A stretch of DNA of 64,000 nt from Mnemiopsis leidyi (Eukaryota; Ctenophora; Tentaculata; Lobata; Bolinopsidae). This document shows positions 42,601 through 52,400 of the stretch, one piece after another (the stretch's first letter is position 1; every line of letters begins with the position of its first letter). The stretch covers positions 2,500-66,499 of the forward strand of contig JH153147.1 of NCBI GenBank assembly GCA_000226015.1. Direction: 5' to 3'. The notes under the pieces were generated by a model. It saw only the letters and a list, made by a program, of their open reading frames with translations, did not search any database and was not told where the DNA came from. The position numbers and the translations under genes are program-made.

Positions 42601-43122
42601 CTTCGCTCGTGTAGATTGGATTCTACATCAAACACGATTGTCTTATTTCAATGTTGTGACCCAAATTTATTGCACAATTTAATTTTGCCGTGCTGTTTTC
42701 TTCGTGGTTAAAGTTGAATATATATTGGGAACGTTTAATTCTATTTCATTTATTTTATTTTATCTTATTTTTTCCAATTACTAACAATTTTCTATCCTCT
42801 ACAGGACACTGGATCATCGGCAATGGAAGCGTATCTGAAGCGAGCTTGGACGTGCAAATTGTGCGGGACAGCCGGACTTTTCAGCTTATCTGAAAAAAGT
42901 GAGCATCTGGCAAAGTGCCAAGATATGGAAGAAGAGGAAGACATGAAGAAGATTGAGCAGGAAGAGAAGAAGGAAGAAACAGCAGTTGCCATGGAAACAG
43001 CGTCACAGACTCGTAAAATACCAACCAGAGAGTATCTGTGTGAACAGTGTGGGGAAGTATTTCAGTTTACTAACGTTGAGATATTGAGACACATCAGAGA
43101 ACATGATAGCAAACCTCCCTAA
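18640..43122 (+). CDS. DHX34: DEAH-box RNA helicase DHX34 with nested genes
   Basis: Nineteen exons join in frame to about 1,016 residues: 18640-19102, 19273-19436, 19697-19819, 21158-21290, 21445-21589, 34015-34119, 34556-34629, 35296-35376, 35570-35699, 35909-35996, 36529-36640, 36897-37033, 38438-38564, 38729-38865, 38993-39148, 40861-41080, 41211-41371, 41540-41716, 42805-43122. Helicase motifs: [45 protein letters not shown]. The tail has [17 protein letters not shown] and two C-terminal zinc motifs (WTCKLCG, YLCEQCG...H..H), the DHX34 signature. DHX34 acts in nonsense-mediated mRNA decay with UPF1/SMG1. An HA2/OB-region exon (DPFT...W in other DHX34s) is not found between 37033 and 38438, where a gap lies. 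Introns 5, 15 and 18 hold other genes; several junctions carry tandem repeats. Confidence 0.93.
19546..19678. mobile_element. Small pogo/Tigger-like MITE in DHX34 intron 2
   Basis: Begins CAGTTACACCTCGATTAACC and ends with the approximate reverse complement (CCGGTAAATAGAGGTTTTAT, then TGACTGTT), with a second internal copy of the end. The CAGT...ACCTCG terminus and about 130-bp length fit a non-autonomous Tc1/mariner-pogo element. It stops a few bases before the exon 3 acceptor. Confidence 0.5.
19915..20095 (+). repeat. Tandem units in DHX34 intron 3
   Basis: Three to four copies of a unit containing GGCAGACTACAACTTGGT and GACAAACTAGTCTAAAAAG, spacing about 50-75 bp because some units are shortened. 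Two units contain CTGTAAGTT, a donor-like string, but no exon end is duplicated here. Confidence 0.75.
22253..33349 (-). CDS. Galectin-like/cysteine-rich/sushi mosaic protein, nested in DHX34 intron 5
   Basis: 21 exons, all joined in phase 1, give about 1,487 residues; the C-terminal exon was not found. Order: signal peptide 33304-33349; galectin-like domain 32687-33169; cysteine-rich exons 32357-32503, 32114-32260, 31871-32017, 31539-31634, 31240-31383; galectin-like 30660-31127; Cys 30341-30484; galectin-like 29587-30045; Cys 29291-29434; galectin-like 25214-25672; Cys 24927-25070 and 24664-24807; seven sushi/CCP exons 24377-24559, 24031-24216, 23526-23711, 23182-23367, 22920-23099, 22570-22752, 22253-22438. 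Galectin-like exons share VEVKVxxDxFRVWVNG; Cys exons resemble GCC2/GCC3 (PCxAGTYRS...CxxC...CG). One-to-one phase-1 exons mark exon shuffling. A secreted or surface recognition role is inferred. It could be two adjacent genes, though phases permit one. Confidence 0.72.
23655..23897 (-). repeat. 58-bp x4 array across sushi exon 3 acceptor
   Basis: On the minus strand each unit contains TTACATTTTCAG (acceptor) and the exon start AGATGTGCTCCAG. Acceptor copies end at 23712, 23770, 23828 and 23886, exactly 58 bp apart. The copy nearest the exon body (exon from 23711) is contiguous with the full sushi exon. 58 is not a multiple of 3. Confidence 0.93.
26136..26367. repeat. Large inverted repeat around an assembly gap
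   Basis: About 90-bp arms (26136-26225 and 26276-26367) are near-perfect reverse complements, running from AATTTACCAAAACCC to GGAGTAATATC. Between them lie 40 bases and a 10-N gap. Either a foldback element or an artefact of joining contigs at a palindrome. Confidence 0.85.
26266..26275. other. Assembly gap (10 N)
   Basis: Placeholder of unknown true length inside the inverted repeat. Confidence 0.99.
26430..27500. repeat. Three diverged ~365-bp direct repeats
   Basis: CCCACGGTTGATGACGTCAC-like sequence followed by a GCGTGGTC block recurs near 26450, 26807 and 27178, each followed by similar ACTTCAAAC...TATC text. A short hairpin CGGCCTTCGGCC follows at about 27640. No coding capacity. Confidence 0.65.
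28008..28826 (+). CDS. Unrecognised 272-codon ORF inside the transposon-like insertion
   Basis: Open for 272 codons, with a better start perhaps at 28029 (MAYGIEWW). It has a basic N-terminal third, an acidic serine stretch ([18 protein letters not shown], about residues 120-137) and a C-terminal third with several Cys and His. I recognise no domain, and it does not look like a DDE or hAT transposase. Because it lies within the inverted-repeat-bounded insertion, it is more likely an element or captured gene than a host gene; it may also be non-functional. Confidence 0.35.
   Translation: MHEKKDGKMAYGIEWWNVRSELSIEKDRSVCAHTRGKTVLRPAVPAGTDERSSSTPMKKQKVWKASDLSVQTMERMMNAATVDCIDEGKNKLEVFLKASQSDSSRSGITISDTKTSTLVENESGSEDDFSDEDTESNAFDEKSDPNMISTKRYGKLHFRAAETLLLNGGRSSIGTKSRKARFTSDAYTGITSDIMAYRQPFCGCADALRIGMVTTLPRHDNSAKLEKGKISYISIGHAALKFHCKVHSVMRSTVSPVVWISVSDCYIRCTGP
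29240..29306 (-). repeat. 33-bp duplication of the Cys exon G donor
   Basis: GTAAAAGTGTAACATACCAC followed by AAATAGTTTTG occurs twice, 33 bp apart (29241 and 29274). On the minus strand each copy holds the exon end CAAAACTATTTGTG and donor GTATGTTAC. The upstream one (exon to 29291) is taken as used; the second would add 11 codons. Confidence 0.85.
31865..32600 (-). repeat. ~243-bp tandem duplication of whole cysteine-rich exons
   Basis: Three consecutive units (start near 31870, 32113, 32357), each containing one complete 147-bp Cys exon plus its intron. The first two are nearly identical even in the intron, so that duplication is recent; the third is diverged. The phase-1 symmetric exon means each duplication adds one in-frame domain. 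Confidence 0.9.
34111..34144 (+). repeat. 17-bp duplication of DHX34 exon 6 donor
   Basis: ACAAGGCAAGTAAGTCT then ACAAGGCAAGTAAGTGT: the last exon bases and the GTAAGT donor are present twice. The first copy keeps the DHX34 frame. Confidence 0.85.
34147..34515 (+). repeat. 12-13-bp minisatellite in DHX34 intron 6
   Basis: Some 28 copies of CACGTTGTCATTA and variants (GTCATGA, GTCATAA). It starts just after the duplicated exon 6 donor and stops about 40 bp before exon 7. Long frames through it are an artefact of the repeat. Confidence 0.95.
35117..35326 (+). repeat. 42-bp x5 array across DHX34 exon 8 acceptor
   Basis: Unit contains TCTATCTAG (acceptor) and the exon start GTGTTAGAAAGTGTATAATC. 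GTGTTAG copies are at 35128, 35170, 35212, 35254 and 35296, exactly 42 bp apart. The last is contiguous with the rest of exon 8 ([14 protein letters not shown]). The unit before it contains an in-frame TAA, so only the last acceptor gives full-length protein. Confidence 0.95.
36080..36545 (+). repeat. ~41-bp x10-11 array across DHX34 exon 11 acceptor
   Basis: The unit has TTTTGTTTCAG (acceptor), CTGGTCAGTAAAG (exon start like CTGGCCAGTATGG) and TTCCCAATTCCCC. About ten diverged copies lead up to the real exon at 36529. Most keep the AG; two have CTG instead. It is the most diverged, probably oldest, of the arrays. Confidence 0.93.
38346..38355. other. Assembly gap (10 N) in DHX34 intron 12 region
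   Basis: Placeholder of unknown length. An expected DHX34 exon (region between the helicase-associated domain and KWCRRRG) is absent from 37034-38437, so it may be lost here. Confidence 0.99.
39119..39188 (+). repeat. 35-bp duplication of DHX34 exon 15 donor
   Basis: Two identical copies (39119-39153, 39154-39188) of the exon end ATTGCTATATCAGATCAG plus donor GTTAG. The first is contiguous with the exon and used; the second donor lies in the intron. Confidence 0.93.
39395..40122 (-). CDS. Ly6/three-finger-like single-pass membrane protein, 5' partial, nested in DHX34 intron 15
   Basis: Two exons on the minus strand: 39982-40122 and 39395-39860, joined in phase 2. The ectodomain has ten or more Cys in a Ly6-like spacing ([39 protein letters not shown]), ending in the CC...D.CN motif typical of three-finger domains. 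A Pro/Thr/Val stalk follows, then a transmembrane helix ([20 protein letters not shown]), a basic stop-transfer RARKRRK and a 50-residue cytoplasmic tail. The signal-peptide exon was not found; a small candidate with ATG near 40347 is weak. Ligand unknown. Transcription opposes DHX34. Confidence 0.68.
40861..41140 (+). repeat. 41-bp diverged duplication of DHX34 exon 16 donor
   Basis: The repeat proper is 41053-41134, at the end of exon 16 (40861-41080). ACTACTGCGTTACTAAGTGAG (41066 on) recurs as ACAACTGCGTTACTAAGTTAG 41 bp later. Both hold the exon end GCGTTACTAA and a GT donor. The first copy continues the frame to exon 17. Confidence 0.8.
41701..41985 (+). repeat. 46-bp x6 array across DHX34 exon 18 donor
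   Basis: CTCTGTCCAG followed by GTAAA or GTATA occurs at 41707, 41753, 41799, 41845, 41891 and 41937, exactly 46 bp apart. The first is the true exon 18 end (exon to 41716). In some units GTGCAG precedes CTCTGTCCAG, so the copy resembles a 10-nt exon between an AG and a GT. The array ends 45 bp before the nested ALG13 start codon. Confidence 0.95.
42031..42516 (+). CDS. ALG13: ALG13-type UDP-GlcNAc transferase subunit, single exon, nested in DHX34 intron 18
   Basis: 161 residues, the length of the catalytic ALG13 unit. Motifs: [14 protein letters not shown] at the N-terminus, [17 protein letters not shown] (nucleotide-sugar-binding loop), [24 protein letters not shown] and [12 protein letters not shown]. 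With membrane-bound ALG14 it adds the second GlcNAc to dolichol-linked oligosaccharide on the cytosolic face of the ER. No OTU or Tudor extension, unlike long vertebrate isoforms. It lies in the same orientation as its host between DHX34 exons 18 and 19, immediately after the 46-bp array. Its own promoter is not evident; it may share transcription with DHX34 or be an independent unit. Confidence 0.92.
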   Translation: MSKVFVTVGTTTFDKLISTTTSPSFQEELLARGYTHLTAQVGRYTDLISPVTGMTIRHFDYSSSIQSEIESADLVIAHAGAGTALEVLRKGKPLICVINDELMNNHQTELAEELSRGGHVLSATPSTLCHVFRGAEFTELKPFPAAEPAVFRDFLSAVSCW

Positions 43123-43404
43123 GAATTTTTGTTGGGTTTAGTAAAGTTGTTTTCCTGAATATCTGTTTATTTATCAATTTGATTCACTTAATGATACATC
43201 ATTTTTCTGAATTTTGCCTTGAGTGCATTAGTTTTGGATATTATACTTCTTTCATTTTCTGTTGCCAAAATTTAGAGGACAGTTACACCAAAATTTAGAA
43301 GTTGGCATCCAAACTCCAATTGGTTCGTTACAATTTTCAGAAATTGTTAGTCCCTTCTTAAATATACAAAACTTTGATATGCTAACCGTTAAACACATTT
43401 AAGG
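43123..43404. other. Spacer between DHX34 and CIB
   Basis: 282 AT-rich bases holding the DHX34 3' UTR and the CIB promoter. No motif assigned. Confidence 0.4.
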
Positions 43405-46400
43405 ATGGGAAACTCTGAATCAGCTCTGATAAGTGAGAAACAGTTAGAGATTTACCAGCTCGAAACTTTCTTCACGCGCAAGGAGATACTTCACATCTAT
43501 CAGAGGTGGGTTGGAATGTTCGAGAACACAGTGGCTGGTTTTAATTTTAGAAGCTTTGTGGTTAACTTAACTCCACTGTACAGTGTACAGACAATGTATG
43601 AGTTTTGGAATTATATACTCCCCATTTGTACAACGTATTAGAGACCGGATTAACACTCAGGTCTCAAATACTAAGTGAGTATGAGCTATTGAGCCTAGTG
43701 TGGGTTATAACCTCCCTCATTTCAGTTTCGAGAATCTGAATCCCGATAAAGTTAGGGAGGCGTTTATGGCAGGGAATTATCAAGTGAAGATGGACTATCA
43801 GGAAGTCATACAGTTAGCAGAGCTGAAGTACAGTCCTTTCAAAGACAGAATTTGTCGGGTAAGTTTGTTGGTTGTTTGTTAAAGTACAGTCTTTTTAAAG
43901 ACGGAATTTGTAGTGTACGTTTGTTTGCTGTTTGCTTGTCTATTTAATGTTAAGTAAGTTTAAAAGGTTAACATTTAAAATATCGGCATCAAGAAAATCT
44001 TATCAATACAACAATAGCAATCTGATTCAGATATTTGTAACAATAAAAGCTGGTTATTATGCTGAAATTCTTCCCTGAAAAAAACATTAAACTTTGAGAA
44101 AAAATGGAAATTAAATTATTCCTTTTTTTAACCAAAGCGATCATCTAACATCAAATATTCACTATGTTCTTGTAGCTAAATCCATATCAGCAGTGTCTGC
44201 TACCGAAGCAACATCTGTACGATTACGCTGGCATGTTATCAGATTTGTAGTAAACACCTTGAACCTCTTATTTGTCCAAAAATAAATGAAAAAGTTACTA
44301 CATGAATTCAACGAAACTATGTACATGGAGAACAATGGAAACCAGTTTATTATCTTATCCAACGTGCTTTTAACACTGTGAACATAGTCTAAAGATTGCA
44401 TGATAACAAAAGAGTTTATCGGGACCAATGAAAGAAGCTGGATATATGTCATCACGGTTAGCATAAGAAGTGGCTTTCTGACATTGTAGACCGACTTTTT
44501 GTTACGTCTGTTGGTGCGGTAGACCGTTACTTGTATGTATTTGTTCAGGAACAAGATGATAATGAGTGGGATGAACTGGAGGCATATTGCTAAGTAGCGG
44601 CCATTCCTGAAGTAAAAGTTTGGGAGGTTAAGTCTGAGCTCAATCTAAAATCTTATAAATTGTTTTGATAAATGTTAGACATCATGCACGCTAATGCAAG
44701 TAATTTAACGTAGTGAAATAATGTGATATTCAAATTACTAAGTAAAAGACAAACTAACTTTGTATAAAGATCGCCGGTCAAGCAGGTCAGCTGTGAAGGC
44801 AGGTAAACAACAGGTCGTGCCATCATGGATATCAATGTCAAGACCACCGAGAGAACCCCAAACGTCCCCTCCATCAAATACATCACCTTAACATCCAGCC
44901 TACGTCCTTTAGGCTGCTTCAACCGCCAAGCTCTGTACAGAGACAGCGCCAGTATCACCCAGACTTGGTTCATAACTATGAGGTACCCAGCCCGGCCGGT
45001 AACGAAACACAAGACAGACCCCAGGACCCAGGAGTGGGTGATGAGGGTGACCAGCATGGTGGAGTAGACAAGAGTCACCGCCAGCAGGTCCCACACTGCC
45101 AGGGTTTGTATCAGGAACCTGGAGACTGTGTCCAGTTTTAGAGCGTTGTGTTTCACCGACCCGTACAGCACTATGGAGTTACCTGGGAGAAAGGGGTAGA
45201 CGTTTTATTTGGGGGATATTATCTCGTAGCTATTACCTTGGGGATTTCGGAGTATGGGATAACGTCGTTTAATGTTTAGTCAGTATCATTGAACAAGGAG
45301 TATAAAATTAATTAAGGTTTTTATAAGTTAGGTAAATACGATGGCATCAACAAGATTTATAGCTTTTATGCATTTATTCATTGCTTTACCAAGTTTACTA
45401 CCTAGAAAAAACCAATAGAACAAATTTAAGCTCTAGTTAAACGGTTTTTAGTAACGACACATCTTTGCCAGCACCAACCTGGTTAAAAAGATCTGAATGT
45501 TCTTACCGAAGATGCCTGCAGTGCAGATAAGTGAAGTCAGGGCGATGAGACATGGCCTCGTTAGAGAGTTCCATGACTGAGAAATGTTCACATCGGAAAA
45601 AGTCAGATCTACCAACCCTGGAAACATTCCACCTAAAATGGGAACTGTTTATTTTGTTTTTGGAACAAAGTAGAGTATAAGATATTTTGAATCGCAGCTG
45701 GTATATACAACCAGGCAGCCTGGTTACAGCATCTGTAGTGTAGAGTATCGAGAAGTACAAGCCTGCAAATTTTTGTGGGTAAAGTTAGTCAGTTTAAATG
45801 CCTAGCAGGCTCTTAAAAACACGACGGGTATGTGGTACGAATCTCGAGTTTTCAATGTGCAAGTTTGAACAGTGAAAAGAGCTTGGGAAGTAAAATGCAA
45901 GATTCACACCTCATTCTGACACCCTATATAGATCTAATTACCCTGATGTAGTAATCAATCACTACACGCGGCTATCAGAATGTTGAGATAAACATAAACA
46001 ATATCAAATATACCGTAGTGGATGGAGTGGGATCCAGACCAGCTCCACCCCTAAATTCTCAAAAAATGTCTTTAATAGTAGTGTTCAAAGTATTATTAAT
46101 ACTTTCATTTAATATCATAGCAATAAGCTGGATTGAAACAAATATAACAGAAATGTCAAATGACAAAAGAAATCGGATGTAAAATGTAAACATAAAAGTA
46201 GGACTGATCGTGTTGGCTTCTATTTTCTGCTATATATATAATCAATAACACGTATTCATTGAACTCTAATGCTGTTAAGGACAAGTTTACCCTCCAAATT
46301 CCAGGCACCTGCTCGTTGAACAAAAGGAGAGTAGGTATTCTACACGATTCTGAACTGATATTTTAGAGTCGCTGCCTCAGGTACTATTGTTTGGCAAGGA

Positions 46401-49400
46401 CTAGATTGTGCTCTAACCGCTGTACCGTGAATAAATCTTAAGATGGGGCTCGCCACCTGTTTTCATTGCATGAGGAACACGACCTTTCTTCATCTGCTAA
46501 ATTTTGAGAGTCGACATTCAGACTCCAATTAAATAGTTTACTCGAACATAATGTAGTGCAGTGGTGTAGGAGATCTATATTTGAGGGCTGCTCAACCAAT
46601 AGGATTCCCGAGGTTCTATTAGAATATTAAAGTTCTATTAGAATATTAAAGTTTTACTCCACCACGAGTACTACTGGAAGAAATTGGCTCCCTCTCTGCA
46701 TACAAATCAAGAAATAGGTTATATAGGTTAAACATGAAAGGGACCCATACAGTACATACTACATATACACAATAGTCATTACACATGTACAGGGTAATAC
46801 AATTACGAAATTTAAAATCTTGAAGGACTGTGCAATAGGGATAAGAAAAAATAATGAGTAGAATCAATTGAAAATAGTATAGAAATTCATATACACAACG
46901 GCTTTTGTGAAAGCGAAATTTGTTTGACTTTTATACGCTGGAATTTATTTCAGATGATTACAAGTCATCTCAAATAAAATTCCAGCGTATGAAAGTCTTA
47001 GTAATCGACTAAGATTAAGTTTCATTTAGACAGTTAGTCCGTGCTTCTTCGTCTGGTTGTGGTCAGTCTTCGGGAATATACCAATTTTGTCTTTATGTAA
47101 TATTGTTTATCTAAAATAACGTTAAGTGAGATACATTTAAGGTTGTTTAAAAGTTGTTGGGTAGGGTCAAGATTGGATCATGGTAGAATCAAGATTGAAA
47201 TTTCAAGTCAATCAAGTACATTTGAAATACACGCCACTGTAATAGAGAAGCGATATGAACAGCTAAAAACAGAATATACACCGCATATATCACTAAGGTT
47301 TTGTATTCGGCATTTCCTGAATCATTTAAGAAGCTAGGCAGCATGGTAGGTTTTTTATCTGAAAGTCGTGTTTTAAAGAAGCACCTTACATATACAGAGA
47401 AACATGTTATTCATGACGTCACTTTAGTCAAAATTCAAGATGCCATCCGTAAAACCATTATCCACAATAGTAAAACTCATTATCCTTACTTGGCTACACA
47501 AAGAAACTTCGGTAAGGTGGAAACTAAAAGGCTGTGAAGTGAAGTATACACTGGTATACACTGGTATACACTGGTATAGCACTAGCAGTACTTGTCAACT
47601 TAGCGTACTGGGGAGACCGTTCAACTGTAGCCAGTTTTACTAGATATTGGTATTATCGTGCTATATTCTGGATATTGTTGTTTTTAACACAATCCCACTA
47701 GCCAGATGGAGATACTTCCCCTGATATATATCACGTCACAGGTAAACAGCATGACAGATCCAAGGATCGAAGAAAGATTAAGGCTGAATTTAACCAGCAA
47801 AATCAGAATAGAATGTACTAAATCAAACAGTTAACTAAGTAATTCTGGAAATGTAACAATCCATATACAAAGCAAAAAAGCAGTGTGTGACGTTGCTGAC
47901 CATCAAATCCCGTTGACTCGGTACGTTAGACATAGCCTCCTTACCACAGACAAACAGAAATTAGGGGAAATTGAAATGTTACGTCCAGGAACAATCTCTG
48001 CAATTGCGGTTAAATTAACCGCGAGAGTATGTAATAGAGCTCTGTGTAATAACAATCTAGCTAACTCGTAGTGTCTGAATTTACAGACAAGAGATTTTAT
48101 AAGTTCCTGTATTTAGTTTTACAAGCGTCGACTTATATGGATTTAAGTCGTACTAATAGGCACGAAAAACCCCTTAAAAGTAAAACTTTGAAAATTTAGA
48201 AGTAAGGTTTAACAGAACTGTTAACAGAAGTATCTCAGAAAATAATGAGAAAATTAAGAAGAACAGTAAATAATGATAATAATGGTAACTTTTGAGGATG
48301 TAAAATTTTCGCATACTCAAATAACATATTTGATTTGTTTTTGCGCTTTGAGATGAATGTGGCATTTCCACTTCTGCTGTAAGACTTAAATTTGCCTAAT
48401 TTTAGATGACCAATTTTAGATGACCAATTTTAGATGACCAATTTTAGATGACCAATTCCGCCGAATTGGAAAAACTAATTCATCTTGAAAATTCAAGCTC
48501 GAAAAGATGAGAATATTCACTGATATTGACTCGTATCTTAAAAAATATGAGAGCAAAATCAAAGTTAGAAAACATTTAAATGTAATGAACAAAAAGTCTA
48601 TCAATGTTCATCATTGTTTATTGTGTTGTACTTAGTAGTGTGTAAGTAGAGTTGTTATTCAAAGAACAACAGAAAAACTAAGTTGGGGTTTAGTTTATTT
48701 ATAACCGTTATATGGTAAACGAATTTAAAATTTTAAGATAATAGCAACAAATCGTTGGATCCATTGGAGTTAGGTCCTGCTTTAAGCTACGAAAAATTTT
48801 GTGTTACCCACTACTCAGTGAATGCGGACTTATATAGAAAAGTTTAATAGATCTACTAAACAAATCTTGTTACTATGTCTCTAGTCTTACCCTCAATCGT
48901 TATTCAAGGCCCAACAATACGTATTCACCAGGTGTAGAAAGAAGAATTATAATAGTCAGACGTAAAACTCAACAGTTGAAACATGGAACACTGATAGTTT
49001 GAAGCCTGGAAAAGTCTAACTTATCATTATCAATATACCAGGTGTTAGTTAAAAGAACGTTCACTTAGTATAGGCAGACTGAATATTGGATAGTTGGAAC
49101 TTCGGCAGTACAGTCTATTTATTGACGCGTTATCACTAACTAACATTTTAAATTTTTGTGATTGATTTAATTGTCACTGCAACTTGTTCTTAATGTTTCT
49201 TTATGTTAAGAAACGTAGAGAAAGAATTTTCTAGTAATATCGGAAATCTCACAATATATTTAAGGGGCTGGTGGTGTAGTGGTTTCCTTCTCGGCTCCCA
49301 CGCAGGAGATCGGGGGTTCAAATCCCGTATCCGCCAGACCTAGAGAAGTGCGCTAAGGGCATTTGCCTATGCAACCTTCTTCGGTCGACTCAGCCGAATG

Positions 49401-52400
49401 ATCGGGAGACCGTGATTGAGGGTTAAATGAGTAGCTGCCCATTGCAGCGAAGTCTCGGGCGATAAAAGTATGGTACACACTACCTTAACCGTCACTGGCG
49501 TGTATGTATAATTGTACATTCGGCCTCCTGTAATTGGCCGTTACACTTGTGTAACATGTGGCTGTTGGAGTGTCCGAATTAAAATAAGTATGAGATAAAA
49601 AAATATGTATCACAAAATATCATTTGAATGTCACCCACGTTTTTACAAAATTATTGCACCGTCTGCGGTGAATTTTCTGGCACAATTAATAATCTCTGTA
49701 TCAATGTATCACAAAATATTATAAAGACACGCCACATGAATTTACATATCGCAATAAAAATATATCATTGACGTTAAAGAATAAAGATTGTAAACTATTT
49801 ATCTTTTTGATTGCGCAATGCTGCAAAAGTACAAAAAGCAAAAAATGGAATTAAGGCATTCTAAAAATTTAGAATCTCCATTTTCCAACACATAACAGAA
49901 AATTATTTATATTATAACCATCTCTCAAGTGGACAGCCTATGTTGAAACACTGTCGTGCTTTTAGTCTTAACAGTAGTACTTTTAAACTCTCTAGAAACC
50001 ACACTATTGTTCTTCACTGAGCGTCTACACCTGAGGACCCCCATTACATAGTTTTTGAAGGAGTTGTTAGTAGTAAGATATATAAGGGGGTTGCTGCACA
50101 CGTTTAGCGATACCATGTACACAGCAAATATCCGGAACCAGCCGATGTTCTGAAATAGCCAGAGGTTGGTGGGGTCCGTGTGGGAGATCATGATCATGTA
50201 GACGACCGGGACAAGAGATACCAGCTCTATCAGCGTTACCAGAGACAACATGATGGTGGGTTTCCGGACGGTGTTTATAGATCTGTTAGATTTCTTGTTG
50301 GTGAGACAGACACTGAGGAGGAGGACAGTGTTCAGGAGGACAATACAGAGGAGTGGAATTATCAGGATCACTATCGTCAAGTATCCGCCGTACCTGGGGA
50401 AGATGTGTTGAAGTGGGGTCTAGATATTTGGTAGTTATGGACTTTGGAGCAAAATCTCTCCAAATATAACTAAAAATTTAGATAAAAGCCACCGTTGTCA
50501 GGTTGTAAATTTGAGAGTATCAAAAAAAACCTTCACGAGCTACTTACTTCTCCTTGTCGTAGTAAATATTGGTATCACAAGATATACTTCTGTACTCGGC
50601 AGGGATCTTCATGCTGACAGAGTAGATGAGGAGAGCTACAGAGAGTGCTAGTTGGATCCCTGCCACCACCCACACACTCTTAACTGACATCCTGAGTAGA
50701 ATTGAGTCTTGTAAGGCTGCAGACTGAATTTAGCCAAAGATTTAGCGGTTTCGTCTTTCACCATGTACCCATAAACGTGATCTGAATCAAATCTATTTTA
50801 AAGTTCCATTAATGATAGTTTGTGATCAAATACCACGTTTTCTTACCTTTGACCTTTCGGTTTTTTAAGCACCCAAATCCTATAAGCGGACATGACCAGT
50901 ACCAGCCAGATCTCGTTAAGAACGAGCATGTAGTTGGAATGAGCCACAACGAAACACACAGCTTTACCCAACACCCACTGTTCGGCTACCAGGGTTATCA
51001 GTACCGGCAGGTAGAGGAGAAGGGAAGCCAGGGCGTCACACAGGGCTATACTTTGTACCAGAGCTCTGCTGATCTTCTCCAGGCGGAGTGCGTTGTAGAG
51101 GAGGGAGCCGTGAAGCACGATAGAATTACCTGGGGAGGTCTGCTGTTAAGTTTATAGAGGTGGGGGTGTGCTCACCGAAAAAACCTATCACTACACTAAA
51201 ATTGGTAGATTGTCATATTGGCTTTTAGTGTTTTTTGACATGAAAGATTTGAAATAACCCTTTCAATCACAAGGAAATGTAAGTCAAATATGGACCATTC
51301 TAATGCTCGAACAGATGCCGAAGAAATGTGAATGTAGACACCTGGATGTAACTTGAATAACCGACCTAGAAACCCTGTAAGGCAGATGATTGAAGTCAGG
51401 AGAATGAGGAGAGGGCGAGTTGCGGCTGACCAGTCCTCAGAGAAATTCTGGTCGGTATTCAGGATAACCAGCTGGCTCATTTTATACTGGATATTTCTTG
51501 TGAATGTTGGATTTTAACCAGCGTAATCAATGTATGCCAAAATAATTATTTATATAAGGCATAGTTGTTGTAAGATTTATAGAAAACAAATTTAAAACGA
51601 CAATAATAAATTCGATAAATAATACAATTCCAAAAAATAAAACAACTAAACTTAGCGCCACCTATCAATCATACTCCGCCATGACGGTTCTTCCTCTACA
51701 AAAATTTCGCCGCCCGATAATGATTGTAGGGCTCATATAATCGATCTCGGGCCACTTGTAGAGTTTTACGTTCACTTCAGAAAAAAATAGCCACGGATCC
51801 CAGCAATTACGCATTTACCAATCGGTTAGATTTCGAACGAAAAAAAATACTGTTTTCAAAGGAGAAACGGAAGGGTGGAATGTCAACTAGAAGAGCAGGT
51901 GTTTCGAAACACGAATGATCAGTGACGCAAATTTTGTCCCTGAACTTCTGCCCAACTTAATATCAACAACCGGGATTTGATTTGGAAGATGCAATTCCGT
52001 TCAAATGTCCCCCATGTGGCGGTCCCCTGTGTGACTAAAAGAAATCTCTTACAGACCGAGGGGCTATTCATAACCGCAATTAAATTCAACTGCATAAATT
52101 TGGTTTATTGCGTTAAATTGGGCCACTTTTGGTTTAATTTAGTTAAATGGTCACCTGTTGAGGTCTTGTTGGATGCACTTTGCTATCTATAACATATATA
52201 TAAAGACAGACAATAGTTATTTTTCTTCTCGTCTAGGCAGTAGACTCTTGTAGATCACTAGATTAACTTTGCTTTCTTGACCAGTCCTTACACGGGTTAC
52301 ATAAGCTATCAGCTATGCCTTCACATAAAACAGCAGACGCTAATGTTTTAATCAAGATTTGCACCCAAATTCAAGACATTACTGCAACAAACAGGATCTA

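Noticed and set aside
49264-49340. Functional tRNA gene
   Set aside because: A and B boxes are present, but the ends do not pair as an acceptor stem and a SINE body with an A-rich tail follows.
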